A stretch of 6,647 nt of DNA from positions 1 through 6,647 of the forward strand of contig JAKEEN010000220.1 of the NCBI GenBank assembly GCA_022616575.1, in the 5' to 3' direction. The notes beneath the pieces were generated by a model. That model did no database searches. It had not been told where the DNA came from and saw only the letters and a list, made by a program, of their open reading frames with translations. Source of the DNA: Flammeovirgaceae bacterium (GTDB taxonomy: Bacteria; Bacteroidota; Bacteroidia; Cytophagales; Cyclobacteriaceae). Positions within the stretch are counted from its first letter, which is position 1, and every line of letters starts with the position of its first letter. Both the position numbers and the translations under genes were made by a program. Shown here piece after piece: positions 1 to 6,647 of this stretch.

Positions 1-1403
1 CTCGCACGGCAGACATTGAGAAAGATACCATGGGCGAGGTACAGGTGCCAGCCGATAAATACTGGGGCGCACAAACCGAGCGCTCGCGCAACAACTTTAA
101 AATCGGTCCTGAAGCGAGCATGCCGAAAGAGATCGTTTATGCTTTTGCATACCTGAAGAAAGCAGCAGCCATGGCAAACCATGAGTTGGGGACATTGTCA
201 GCGGACAAGAAAGACATGATAGGTAAAGTTTGTGATGAGATACTTAGCGGGAAACTGGATGGAGAATTCCCCTTGGTGATTTGGCAAACAGGTTCGGGTA
301 CCCAGAGCAACATGAATGTGAATGAAGTGATTGCGTATCGCGCACACGTGATCAGCGGAGGCAAACTTACCGATGAGAAAAAAATTCTTCACCCGAATGA
401 CGATGTAAATAAATCACAATCATCAAACGACACCTTCCCTACAGCCATGCACATTGCTGCTTATAAGCAGGTGATGGAAATAACCCTGCCGGGCATGAAA
501 AAACTTCGCGATACACTTGCGAAGAAAGCAAAGGAGTTCAATTTGATTGTGAAGACCGGACGCACTCACTTTATGGATGCAACACCCCTAACATTAGGGC
601 AGGAGTTCTCAGGGTACGTTCAACAAATAGATAATAGTATCCGCGCAATTAAGAATGCACTTGAGGCAGTCCGCGAACTGGCACTCGGTGGTACAGCGGT
701 AGGCACCGGCTTGAATACGCCAAAAGGATATGATGTTTTGGTTGCTAAGAAAATAGCTGACCTAACGGGCTACCCATTCATCACAGCGCCAAACAAATTT
801 GAAGCACTTGCGGCTCATGATGCCATGGTTGAATTGTCGGGAGCCTTAAAGCGGGCAGCCGTGGCATTGATGAAAGTAGCGAACGATATCCGAATGCTAA
901 GCTCAGGTCCGCGAAGTGGTATTGGTGAAATAATTATTCCCGATAATGAACCCGGATCATCCATCATGCCGGGTAAAGTAAACCCAACACAACCCGAAGC
1001 GCTCACCATGGTGTGTGCCCAGGTGATGGGTAACGATGTGGCTGTTTCGATTGGCGGATCGATGGGACATTTTGAATTGAATGTGTTCAAACCCCTTATC
1101 GCAGCAAATGTTTTACAAAGCGCGAGGCTCATTGGTGATGCGTGCACATCGTTCAATGAGAAATGTGCAGAAGGTATTGAACCCAATCACGCGATCATCA
1201 AGCGACATATGGAAAATTCATTGATGCTGGTGACATCTCTCAACACTCATATTGGTTATGAAAATGCAGCCAAGATTGCCAAGAAGGCACACAAAGAAAA
1301 CAAGACATTAAGAGAGGCAGCAATTGAATTGGGCTTGCTTACTTCTGCGCAGTTCGATGAATGGGTTCGCCCCGAAAAGATGGTCGGCAGCCTCGAAAAG
1401 TGA
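1..1403 (+). CDS. fumC: Class II fumarate hydratase (fumarase C), 5' end just outside the window
   Basis: This enzyme catalyses reversible hydration of fumarate to L-malate in the TCA cycle. It is a cytoplasmic homotetramer of the aspartase/fumarase superfamily and needs no iron-sulphur cluster. The reading frame is open to the left edge (first full codon at base 3). The nine codons before the ATG at base 30 read RTADIEKDT, which aligns with the N-terminus of known FumC proteins, so that ATG is internal and only a few codons are missing. About 466 residues are visible; E. coli FumC has 467. Counting from the base-30 Met, I see [10 protein letters not shown] at 87-96, SSNDT at 131-135, KTGRTH at 175-180 (His180 matches the conserved active-site histidine) and the family signature [11 protein letters not shown] at 309-319 with the catalytic-loop serine Ser310. 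The gene ends in TGA with no evident terminator hairpin before the next gene, 49 bp downstream. All key motifs are intact. The superfamily includes aspartase, but the motifs and the EKDTMG start fit FumC best. Confidence 0.97.
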   Translation, partial: RTADIEKDTMGEVQVPADKYWGAQTERSRNNFKIGPEASMPKEIVYAFAYLKKAAAMANHELGTLSADKKDMIGKVCDEILSGKLDGEFPLVIWQTGSGTQSNMNVNEVIAYRAHVISGGKLTDEKKILHPNDDVNKSQSSNDTFPTAMHIAAYKQVMEITLPGMKKLRDTLAKKAKEFNLIVKTGRTHFMDATPLTLGQEFSGYVQQIDNSIRAIKNALEAVRELALGGTAVGTGLNTPKGYDVLVAKKIADLTGYPFITAPNKFEALAAHDAMVELSGALKRAAVALMKVANDIRMLSSGPRSGIGEIIIPDNEPGSSIMPGKVNPTQPEALTMVCAQVMGNDVAVSIGGSMGHFELNVFKPLIAANVLQSARLIGDACTSFNEKCAEGIEPNHAIIKRHMENSLMLVTSLNTHIGYENAAKIAKKAHKENKTLREAAIELGLLTSAQFDEWVRPEKMVGSLEK

Positions 1404-1414
1404 GTTTTTTCAAA

Positions 1415-1430
1415 TATTTTGCTACCTTAG
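1415..1430 (+). promoter_or_regulatory. Possible Bacteroidota-type -7 element upstream of the SPOR-like gene
   Basis: The AT-rich 49-bp gap after fumC contains TACCTTAG (1423-1430), one mismatch from the Bacteroidota -7 consensus TAnnTTTG, and an overlapping shorter match TATTTTG (1415-1421). It lies 22 bp before the ATG at 1453, a plausible distance. No convincing -33 TTTG lies at the expected spacing, so this is a weak call. The gene could instead be transcribed by read-through from fumC. Confidence 0.25.
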
Positions 1431-1452
1431 ATTAATTTTTAAACTACTGACA

Positions 1453-2100
1453 ATGAAAAAACTACATGTACTAATCATTTGTCTGGCTTTGATTTTTACC
1501 GGTACAACCACGTTCGCGCAGCTTTCCAAGAAAGAGAAAAAAGAATGGAAGAAGAAAGCAAAAGAATATGGCAAAAGTCCGGAAAGCCTTAAGCAGCTTT
1601 TGGATGATAAGCAGACAGCCGACAATCAGGTGGCTTCACTCAACAACCAAGTGAAGCAGATGCAAAGCACCATGAGCGATAAAGATGCGCGCATAGCTGA
1701 ATTAGAAGATCAATTGAATCAAACACGCGGACAACTTACAGCCGCTAATGCACAAATCAGTGAGCTTAAGGCCTCCCCGCCAGCCGCAGCTATTAACCCG
1801 ATGGATTTTTCAAAGGGTGTTGTCTTTAAAGTTCAGATTGGTGCTTTCAAGAATAAGGACCTTGCCAAGTATTTTGATAACAACCCCAACTTCGGAGGTG
1901 AGGCAGGCAAAGAAACCGAGCCGCAGAAAATTACAATTGGTGTGTTCCGCGATTATTGGGAAGCTGATACATTCAAGAAATATATGCGCGAAATGGGCGT
2001 GAAGGATGCGTGGATTGTTCCGTATCGTGATGGACAGCGGGTGGAAATTAAAGATGTGTTGGAAGGTGTTGTGGCAGATAAGCCATCAGGCACAAACTAA
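1453..2100 (+). CDS. Exported coiled-coil protein with C-terminal SPOR-like domain
   Basis: This is a 215-residue protein of unknown exact function. Residues 1-23 form a signal peptide: Met-Lys-Lys, a hydrophobic core, then a TFAQ end with probable cleavage near Ala22/Gln23. A very basic segment (KKEKKEWKKKAK, 26-37) follows, then a heptad-rich, probably coiled-coil region at about 47-107 and an Ala/Pro linker (about 108-114). The last third (about 124-195) reads VFKVQIGAF...KITIGVFRDYWEADTFKKYM...AWIVPYRDG. This has the two-half pattern of a SPOR domain, which in other proteins binds denuded septal peptidoglycan. The open frame extends upstream to 1324, but that would overlap fumC by 80 bp and bury the signal peptide, so I chose ATG 1453. 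No Shine-Dalgarno is visible. The gene ends 17 bp before a strong terminator. I recall similar Cytophagales proteins labelled 'Ezrin/radixin/moesin family', a name probably caused by the coiled coil. A periplasmic or cell-envelope role is inference. Confidence 0.88.
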   Translation: MKKLHVLIICLALIFTGTTTFAQLSKKEKKEWKKKAKEYGKSPESLKQLLDDKQTADNQVASLNNQVKQMQSTMSDKDARIAELEDQLNQTRGQLTAANAQISELKASPPAAAINPMDFSKGVVFKVQIGAFKNKDLAKYFDNNPNFGGEAGKETEPQKITIGVFRDYWEADTFKKYMREMGVKDAWIVPYRDGQRVEIKDVLEGVVADKPSGTN

Positions 2101-2117
2101 TATTCAAAATCTTACAG

Positions 2118-2149
2118 AAAAGAGCAGCACATGGTGTTGCTCTTTTTTT
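2118..2149 (+). terminator. Rho-independent terminator after the SPOR-like gene
   Basis: The arms AGAGCAGCAC (2121-2130) and GTGTTGCTCT (2134-2143) pair over ten base pairs with one G-U wobble, around a three-base loop. Three further A-T pairs extend the stem (2118-2120 with 2144-2146). A run of seven T follows (2143-2149). It lies 17 bp after the stop codon of the preceding gene and 4 bp before the first ATG of the next one. The upstream arm has only a short A-run, so termination of + strand transcripts is the main expected function. Confidence 0.88.
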
Positions 2150-2153
2150 GTTT

Positions 2154-2969
2154 ATGGTAAAAGCTTTATTTCGCGACATGGTTCGTGGTGCTTTAGTCAT
2201 TTTTTTTCTTGTTTCAATTGTTTTTCAGGGCTATGCCCAACTTCGCTTATCGAAGCTTGTCCTTAACAAGAAAGAAATTTTCTCTTTCGACACCCTTCAC
2301 GAAATATCGGTCGATAGCCTGATTCTGGGTGACTCATCCATTCTCTATCTCAATAAACTTGAACCCAAAAATTTTATTCGTGCTAAATTCATAAGCTTTG
2401 GTGAAGGGTGCATAATCAATGGCCAGGGTATTGCAGGCCGAAAAGGTAAAGTAGGTGCGCAGGGTAATTCACCAGTAGGGCCCTGTCAGAGCGGTACACG
2501 TGGAGGCAATGGATATAAAGGCGTAATTGGAACAAATGCCACGCACTTATATCTTTATTTTGATCGCTGTGAATTTAAGGGTACTATGTTTATCAACCTT
2601 GAAGGAGGGAATGGTGCAGATGGTGGCAATGGCGGCACAGGGGGAAACGGAAGTTCGGGAACTATTCATTGCTTTGGTGGCAATGGCGGCAGCGGTGGCG
2701 ATGGTGGAAATGGCGGCAATGGCGGTGATGGGGGCTCGCTGACTATTATATGCGAACATTGTCCGAATGTTCGTGCCTTTATTGGCAACGAAATTCGGGT
2801 AAAAAATCAAGGCGGATACTATGGCCGCGAAGGAAAAGGAGGTTACTTTGGTTATGCAGGATTAGGTCCATCGAATAAAAACGGGAGAGATGGTGTTGTT
2901 GGCAAAGATGGATCGATCGGTGTAATTGGAAGAACGGGTACTGTTTATTTTGGAGAAGAACATCCATGA
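2154..2969 (+). CDS. Secreted glycine-rich Gly-X-Y (collagen-like / polyglycine-II-like) protein
   Basis: This is a 271-residue protein without a family I can name. The N-terminus has charged residues, then a hydrophobic stretch (GALVIFFLVSIVF) and GYAQ, a signal peptide ending near residue 29. After an ordinary region (about 30-90) come three Gly-X-Y blocks: about 92-128, 151-195 and 221-262. In the middle block 14 of 15 triplets start with Gly, and 11 also have Gly in second place (GGN, GGD, GGS, GGT). Beta-strand-like segments separate the blocks (HLYLYFD; SLTIICEHC...IGNEIRV). The protein has six cysteines (86, 111, 139, 173, 200, 203), all after the signal peptide, the last two as CEHC. 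Proline is scarce, so a true collagen helix is unlikely; a beta-solenoid with polyglycine-II loops is my inference. A TTG at 2148 lies inside the terminator T-run, so I prefer ATG 2154; ATG 2178 would still leave a complete signal peptide. The stop overlaps the recJ start by 4 bp. Surface or extracellular location is likely; function is unknown. Confidence 0.8.
   Translation: MVKALFRDMVRGALVIFFLVSIVFQGYAQLRLSKLVLNKKEIFSFDTLHEISVDSLILGDSSILYLNKLEPKNFIRAKFISFGEGCIINGQGIAGRKGKVGAQGNSPVGPCQSGTRGGNGYKGVIGTNATHLYLYFDRCEFKGTMFINLEGGNGADGGNGGTGGNGSSGTIHCFGGNGGSGGDGGNGGNGGDGGSLTIICEHCPNVRAFIGNEIRVKNQGGYYGREGKGGYFGYAGLGPSNKNGRDGVVGKDGSIGVIGRTGTVYFGEEHP
2604..2738 (+). repeat. In-gene Gly-X-Y codon repeat block
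   Basis: Fifteen consecutive codon triplets encode the densest glycine block of the secreted protein. At DNA level the 17-mer TGGTGGCAATGGCGGCA occurs exactly at 2621-2637 and 2675-2691, 54 bp (18 codons) apart. A close variant, GGCGGCAATGGCGGT, lies at 2712-2726. All copies are in the same codon phase, so unequal recombination or slippage would change the length by whole triplets without breaking the frame. Confidence 0.8.
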
Positions 2970-4666
2970 ACAAACGCTGGATTTATAAAGATATACCGGA
3001 GCGCAACGAAATAGAATCGTTGGCCAAGACAATCAATGTAAATCCTTACCTCTCAGCCATTCTCATTCAACGCGGCCTCAGATCCCTTGACGAGGCGAAG
3101 AATTATTTTCGGCCTTCATTAGAACAATTGCACGATCCATTTATCATGATGGACATGAGTAAAGCAGTTGAGAGGCTTAAAAGAGCAATCGACCACCAGG
3201 AGAAAATTTTAATCTATGGTGATTATGATGTAGATGGCACCACGGCAACAGCGTTAGTTTATTTGTACCTGCAAAGTTTTTACAAACACTGCACAGTGTA
3301 TATCCCCGACAGAACTAAAGAAGGGTATGGTGTTTCGCGTGCCGGTGTTGAATGGGCTGAACAGGAAGGATATTCACTCATCATTGCGCTTGATTGTGGC
3401 ATCAAAGCTTCCGAAATGGTTGGCCTTGCTTCTGCGAAAGGCATCGACTTTATAATCTGCGATCACCACGTACCAGACGAGAAGGTACCGAATGCAGTGG
3501 CTGTCTTAGACCCAAAACGGAATGATTGTCACTATCCATTTAAAGAACTGAGTGGATGCGGGCTTGGCTTTAAACTCATGCAGGGATTTGCCCGAAAGCA
3601 TCGAAAGGAAGAGGAGGTTTTTCAATACCTTGATTTAGTTGCGGTGAGTATTGCATCCGATATTGTTCCTATTACAGATGAGAACAGAATACTGGCTTAC
3701 TATGGATTGAAAAAATTAAATGACAATCCGCTGCCAGGTCTTAAAGCACTGAAAGATTTGTCGGGCATGAAGTATGAATTCGATATTTCTTCTGTAGTGT
3801 TTTCACTCGGGCCGCGCATCAATGCCGCGGGTCGTGTGGCCCATGCCAGTGCGGCCGTAGATTTACTGATTTCTACCAGCGATGAGGAAGCTGTGCAACT
3901 AGCAGAAGCCGTAAATGTAAATAACGACACACGCAGGCAGTTTGACGCAGATATTACAGAGGAGGCATTAGCCATGATTGAGAATGATGTGCGTCTGAAG
4001 AATTCAAAGAGCACAGTTTTATATAAGGATACCTGGCATAAAGGCGTAATTGGCATAGTTGCTGCTAGATGTGTGGAGAAATATTACAGGCCCACGGTGA
4101 TCCTCACACAATCCAATAACAAAGTAACCGGCTCTGCCCGCAGTGTAAATGGTTTTGATTTGTACCAGGCTATTCTCGGATGCAGTGATTTGCTCGAGAA
4201 ATTTGGCGGCCATAAGTATGCGGCAGGTCTTACCATGGATATTGGTAATGTAGAAGCATTTCAACAACGGTTTGAAGAAGTAGTCAAAGCCTCGATCACC
4301 AGCGAAATGTTAACACCGGTTGTTGAGATTGATCTCACCATTCCGTTTGATGCGATCACTCCTAAGTTTTTGAATATCCTCAAACAGATGGCGCCTTTCG
4401 GTCCGGAGAACCAAAAACCGATGTTTGAATCTCGAAATGTATTTGTGTACAATTCACTAAGCACCATGAAAGACCGGCACATTCGCTTCTATGCATCTCA
4501 GGAAGGAAGCGAACAGGTGCTGCCGGTGGTAGGCTTTGACATGGCCGATTTTTATTACCGCATCGCTGAGCACGATTCTTTCAGAATGGCCTACACCATC
4601 GAAGAGAATACGTATAACGGAAACACCTCCATTCAACTTCGTATTAAAGACATTAAGTTTGATTAA
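2966..4666 (+). CDS. recJ: Single-stranded-DNA-specific 5'-3' exonuclease RecJ
   Basis: RecJ degrades single-stranded DNA 5' to 3' in recombination (RecFOR pathway), mismatch repair and base excision repair. At 566 residues it is close to E. coli RecJ (577). The DHH phosphoesterase core shows [11 protein letters not shown] (84-94), [10 protein letters not shown] (113-122), ALDCG (141-145), the name-giving CDHH (165-168), SIASDIVP (228-235) and [10 protein letters not shown] (281-290). The DHHA1 domain shows [12 protein letters not shown] (357-368), GSARS (389-393) and GGHKYAAG (414-421). A C-terminal OB-type region follows, beginning near APFGPEN (476-482) and ending [10 protein letters not shown]. 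The metal-binding Asp and His residues of the motifs are all present. The ATG overlaps the stop of the glycine-rich gene (ATGA), suggesting translational coupling, and lptB follows after 2 bp. The start is supported by the N-terminal sequence NKRWIYKD, usual in Bacteroidota RecJ proteins as I recall them. Confidence 0.97.
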   Translation: MNKRWIYKDIPERNEIESLAKTINVNPYLSAILIQRGLRSLDEAKNYFRPSLEQLHDPFIMMDMSKAVERLKRAIDHQEKILIYGDYDVDGTTATALVYLYLQSFYKHCTVYIPDRTKEGYGVSRAGVEWAEQEGYSLIIALDCGIKASEMVGLASAKGIDFIICDHHVPDEKVPNAVAVLDPKRNDCHYPFKELSGCGLGFKLMQGFARKHRKEEEVFQYLDLVAVSIASDIVPITDENRILAYYGLKKLNDNPLPGLKALKDLSGMKYEFDISSVVFSLGPRINAAGRVAHASAAVDLLISTSDEEAVQLAEAVNVNNDTRRQFDADITEEALAMIENDVRLKNSKSTVLYKDTWHKGVIGIVAARCVEKYYRPTVILTQSNNKVTGSARSVNGFDLYQAILGCSDLLEKFGGHKYAAGLTMDIGNVEAFQQRFEEVVKASITSEMLTPVVEIDLTIPFDAITPKFLNILKQMAPFGPENQKPMFESRNVFVYNSLSTMKDRHIRFYASQEGSEQVLPVVGFDMADFYYRIAEHDSFRMAYTIEENTYNGNTSIQLRIKDIKFD

Positions 4667-4668
4667 CC

Positions 4669-5427
4669 ATGATCTTACGAGCAGAAAACCTGGTTAAAAA
4701 ATACAAGCAACGCACCGTTGTAAACAATGTGTCTGTTGAAGTAAAGCAGGGCGAGATCGTTGGGTTATTAGGTCCGAATGGGGCCGGAAAGACCACGTCC
4801 TTCTATATGATTGTTGGGTTGATAAAGCCAAATGAGGGCGAAATTTATCTTGATAATGATAAGATCACACCATTGCCCATGTTTGAGCGGGCAAAATTAG
4901 GACTCGGGTACCTGGCTCAGGAAGCATCCGTTTTCAGGAAACTTACTGTCGAGGAAAACATTATGGCTGTGCTCGAAATGCGCGAACCTGATAAGCAAAA
5001 ACGGAAGGAGAAGGTGGAGGAGATGATTAACGAATTCAGTCTTCACAAAGTGAGAAAGAATTTGGGCATGTCATTAAGCGGAGGTGAACGCAGAAGAACG
5101 GAAATTGCGCGGGCGTTAGCCGTTGACCCTAAATTTGTTTTGTTAGATGAACCCTTTGCCGGTGTTGATCCGATTGCTGTGGAAGAAATTCAAAGCATCG
5201 TAGCCCGATTGAAAAATAAAAACATTGGTATTCTTATTACCGACCACAACGTGGATGAAACCCTTTCGATTACAGACCGTGCTTATTTAATGGTTGACGG
5301 AAAACTGTTTAAATCCGGCACGGCAGATGAACTCGCCAATGATCCGCAGGTACGTAAAGTCTATCTCGGTCAAAACTTCGAATTAAGAAGGGCCAAAGTC
5401 AACCCAAACGGGGATAGCTATTTGTAG
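4669..5427 (+). CDS. lptB: LPS export ABC transporter ATP-binding protein LptB
   Basis: LptB is the cytoplasmic ATPase of the LptB2FGC complex, which extracts lipopolysaccharide from the inner membrane and pushes it along the Lpt bridge to the outer membrane. The 252-residue protein has an intact nucleotide-binding domain. It shows Walker [10 protein letters not shown] (35-43), the Q-loop [13 protein letters not shown] (81-93), signature LSGGE (136-140), Walker B FVLLDE (156-161) with catalytic Glu161, the D-loop GVDP (165-168) and the H-loop His193 (ITDHN). QEASVFRKL is typical of LptB and contains the Phe-Arg pair that contacts LptF/LptG coupling helices. The C-terminal VYLGQNF (231-237) matches the LptB tail (VYLGxxF); about 15 further residues extend beyond it (E. 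coli LptB is 241 residues). No membrane partner gene is adjacent; in Bacteroidota lptF/lptG usually lie elsewhere. The 2-bp gap to recJ indicates co-transcription. Confidence 0.96.
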   Translation: MILRAENLVKKYKQRTVVNNVSVEVKQGEIVGLLGPNGAGKTTSFYMIVGLIKPNEGEIYLDNDKITPLPMFERAKLGLGYLAQEASVFRKLTVEENIMAVLEMREPDKQKRKEKVEEMINEFSLHKVRKNLGMSLSGGERRRTEIARALAVDPKFVLLDEPFAGVDPIAVEEIQSIVARLKNKNIGILITDHNVDETLSITDRAYLMVDGKLFKSGTADELANDPQVRKVYLGQNFELRRAKVNPNGDSYL

Positions 5428-5439
5428 ATTCTGCCATTG

Positions 5440-5467
5440 CGATTTGGAATTTGTATTTTGTATTTTG
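5440..5467 (+). repeat. Four imperfect tandem heptamers (NNATTTG / TATTTTG) before the GH3-family gene
   Basis: The 48-bp gap between lptB and the next gene holds four units of exactly seven bases: CGATTTG (5440-5446), GAATTTG (5447-5453), TATTTTG (5454-5460) and TATTTTG (5461-5467). The last two are identical. Each TATTTTG resembles the Bacteroidota -7 box TAnnTTTG with one base missing, and TTG at 5437-5439 lies 21 bp before the last copy, so the array may also act as or contain a promoter. It ends 8 bp before the ATG at 5476. No terminator hairpin is visible in the gap. Confidence 0.6.
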
Positions 5468-5475
5468 CCTGGCTA

Positions 5476-6647
5476 ATGGGCCTGCTCAATTCCATACTTT
5501 CCTGGGTCATGAAGAAGCGAATTCACCAGATTGAGCTCTTCATGAAATATCCGCATGATGTGCAGGATGAATTATTAAAAAAACTGATCGGTTTTGCCCA
5601 GACAACAGAGTTTGGCAAAAAAAATCAGTTTTCATCTATCGGAACCTATGAGCAATTCAATGAACAGGTTCCAATTCATACCTACGAGAGTATCTTTCCT
5701 TACATAGAACGCCTGATGCGTGGCGAGCAAAATATTTTATGGCCTACTGATATCCGCTGGTTTTCAAAATCATCTGGCACCACCAACGCGCGAAGCAAAT
5801 TTATTCCCGTTTCACAAGAGGCGTTAGAGGATTGTCATTTTAAGGGAGGGAAGGATTTATACTCACTCTACATCAACAATTATCCTGAATCTAAATTATT
5901 TGATGGTAAAGGCCTTGGCATTGCCGGGAGTCACCAGATCAATGAACTTGATCAGAGTGCTTCATCCTACTATGGCGATGTGTCTGCTGTGATTATGAAA
6001 AACCTTCCACCCTGGGCAGAATTTATTCGTACACCCAAACTCGAAACGGCTTTGATGAGTAATTGGGAAGAGAAGATTGACAAGCTTGCCGAAGAAACAC
6101 GCAAAGCCAATGTTACGCACATGGCCGGTGTACCCACGTGGACGGTATTACTGCTGCAACGAATTGTGGAGATGGAGGGTAAGAAAAATATTTTGGAGGT
6201 TTGGCCAAACCTGGAAGTATTTTTCCACGGAGCAGTTGCTTTTCATCCGTACCGAAAATTGTTTGAGTCGCTGATTCCAAGCAATGAAATGCATTATATG
6301 GAAACCTACAATGCCAGCGAAGGTTTTTTTGGAATCCAGGATCAGAAAAAGTCTGATGAAATGTTACTCATGCTCGACTATGGAATTTTTTATGAGTTTA
6401 TTCCCGTAGAGGAACTGGAAAAGGAAACCCCAAAAGTTATCTCATTAGCGGATGTGGAATTAGGTAAAAACTATGCCATGGTAATTACAACCAATGCCGG
6501 GCTATGGCGCTATAACATTGGTGATACAGTTCGGTTTACTTCTTCCTTTCCATACCGTATCAAAATAACCGGACGCACCAAGCATTTTATTAATGCATTT
6601 GGGGAAGAGTTGGTGGTAGAAAACGCAGAGACTGCTATTAGCAAAGC
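5476..6647 (+). CDS. GH3-family acyl-adenylating enzyme (GH3 auxin-responsive promoter family), 3' end outside the window
   Basis: Translating from ATG 5476, the frame stays open to the right edge, giving 390 complete codons of a family that is usually about 500 residues. GH3 proteins are ANL-superfamily enzymes that activate a carboxylic acid as acyl-AMP and, in plants, join it to an amino acid (jasmonate and auxin conjugation). The bacterial substrates are unknown. Visible features are the N-terminus NSILSWVMKKRIHQIELFMKY..., which I recognise from Bacteroidota homologues, and the nucleotide-binding loop FSKSSGTTNARSKFIP (96-111). Further on come YNASEGFFG (278-286, the A4-like motif), WRYNIGDTVRF (344-354, Asp350) and IKITGRTKHFINAFGEELV (362-380), matching the hinge/A8 region. 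The C-terminal domain is mostly cut off. It lies 48 bp after lptB on the same strand. No signal peptide is seen, so it is probably cytoplasmic. Family confidence is high; the reaction in this organism is unknown. Confidence 0.93.
   Translation, partial: MGLLNSILSWVMKKRIHQIELFMKYPHDVQDELLKKLIGFAQTTEFGKKNQFSSIGTYEQFNEQVPIHTYESIFPYIERLMRGEQNILWPTDIRWFSKSSGTTNARSKFIPVSQEALEDCHFKGGKDLYSLYINNYPESKLFDGKGLGIAGSHQINELDQSASSYYGDVSAVIMKNLPPWAEFIRTPKLETALMSNWEEKIDKLAEETRKANVTHMAGVPTWTVLLLQRIVEMEGKKNILEVWPNLEVFFHGAVAFHPYRKLFESLIPSNEMHYMETYNASEGFFGIQDQKKSDEMLLMLDYGIFYEFIPVEELEKETPKVISLADVELGKNYAMVITTNAGLWRYNIGDTVRFTSSFPYRIKITGRTKHFINAFGEELVVENAETAISK

Noticed and set aside
815..1186. 123-codon open frame on the minus strand inside fumC
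   Set aside because: It lies wholly antisense to a strongly conserved enzyme gene, and its translation shows no recognisable domain; it is a shadow of fumC codon usage.
1324..1452. Upstream extension of the SPOR-like gene into fumC
   Set aside because: The 43 extra residues overlap fumC by 80 bp in another frame and would place the clear signal peptide inside the protein; ATG 1453 is the sensible start.
2148..2153. TTG start codon for the glycine-rich gene
   Set aside because: The TTG is part of the terminator's T-run; ATG codons at 2154 and 2178 both give an intact signal peptide.
2604..2738. Glycine block as a PE-PGRS-type or true collagen domain
   Set aside because: There is no PE domain and the phylum does not fit mycobacterial PE-PGRS. 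Proline is nearly absent and a Gly in second position dominates, which does not favour a classical collagen helix.
2527..2810. Overlapping 71-codon (+) and 87-codon (-) open frames in the glycine-rich gene
   Set aside because: Both are low-complexity by-products of the GGN-type codon repeats (Met/Ala-rich and Ile/Ala-rich) with no start-site or context support.
3700..4482. Minus-strand open frames inside recJ
   Set aside because: They are antisense to conserved RecJ motifs, have no recognisable products and show no promoter or spacing support.
5440..5467. Heptamer array as a CRISPR
   Set aside because: The units are seven bases with no spacers between them; a CRISPR needs repeats of roughly 20-40 bases separated by unique spacers.
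6077..6274. 65-codon open frame on the plus strand
   Set aside because: It lies in another frame within the GH3-family gene, whose own frame is continuous and shows family motifs on both sides.

Overview
The window looks like a piece of a Bacteroidota chromosome, most likely from the Cytophagales or a related group. I infer this from several things. The exported proteins have signal peptides ending in the typical ...FAQ or ...GYAQ. Start codons lack clear Shine-Dalgarno sequences. The order recJ - lptB - GH3-family gene, all on one strand, is one I associate with this phylum from memory. The class II fumarase and the coiled-coil/SPOR-like protein also look typical of it. Base composition is moderate, somewhat below 50% GC by eye. 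No RNA gene, transposon, integrase, prophage or CRISPR array is visible, and no gene-free stretch exceeds about 55 bases.

Layout, all on the + strand. (1) A nearly complete fumC, missing only its first few codons at the left edge. (2) After 49 bp, a 215-residue exported protein with a basic segment, a coiled coil and a C-terminal SPOR-like domain, closed by a strong intrinsic terminator. (3) Directly after the terminator's T-run, a secreted glycine-rich protein with three blocks of Gly-X-Y triplets. Its stop codon overlaps the start of recJ (ATGA). (4) recJ, the single-strand-specific 5'-3' exonuclease of the DHH family. (5) After 2 bp, lptB, the ATPase of the lipopolysaccharide export machine. 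(6) After a 48-bp gap carrying four imperfect tandem heptamers, the first about 390 residues of a GH3-family acyl-adenylating enzyme that runs off the right edge.

Functionally this is mostly housekeeping: TCA cycle, DNA repair and outer-membrane biogenesis. The glycine-rich gene and recJ are tightly coupled, and lptB follows with almost no gap, so those three probably share a transcript. The GH3 gene may be read through from lptB or have its own promoter in the heptamer region.

The least conventional element is the glycine-rich secreted protein. Its triplets are dominated by Gly-Gly-Asn/Asp/Ser/Thr and contain almost no proline. This recalls polyglycine-II bundles (snow flea antifreeze protein, some phage tail-fibre adhesins) more than true collagen. 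I see no defence system, novel RNA or other multi-gene novelty, and I do not claim one.
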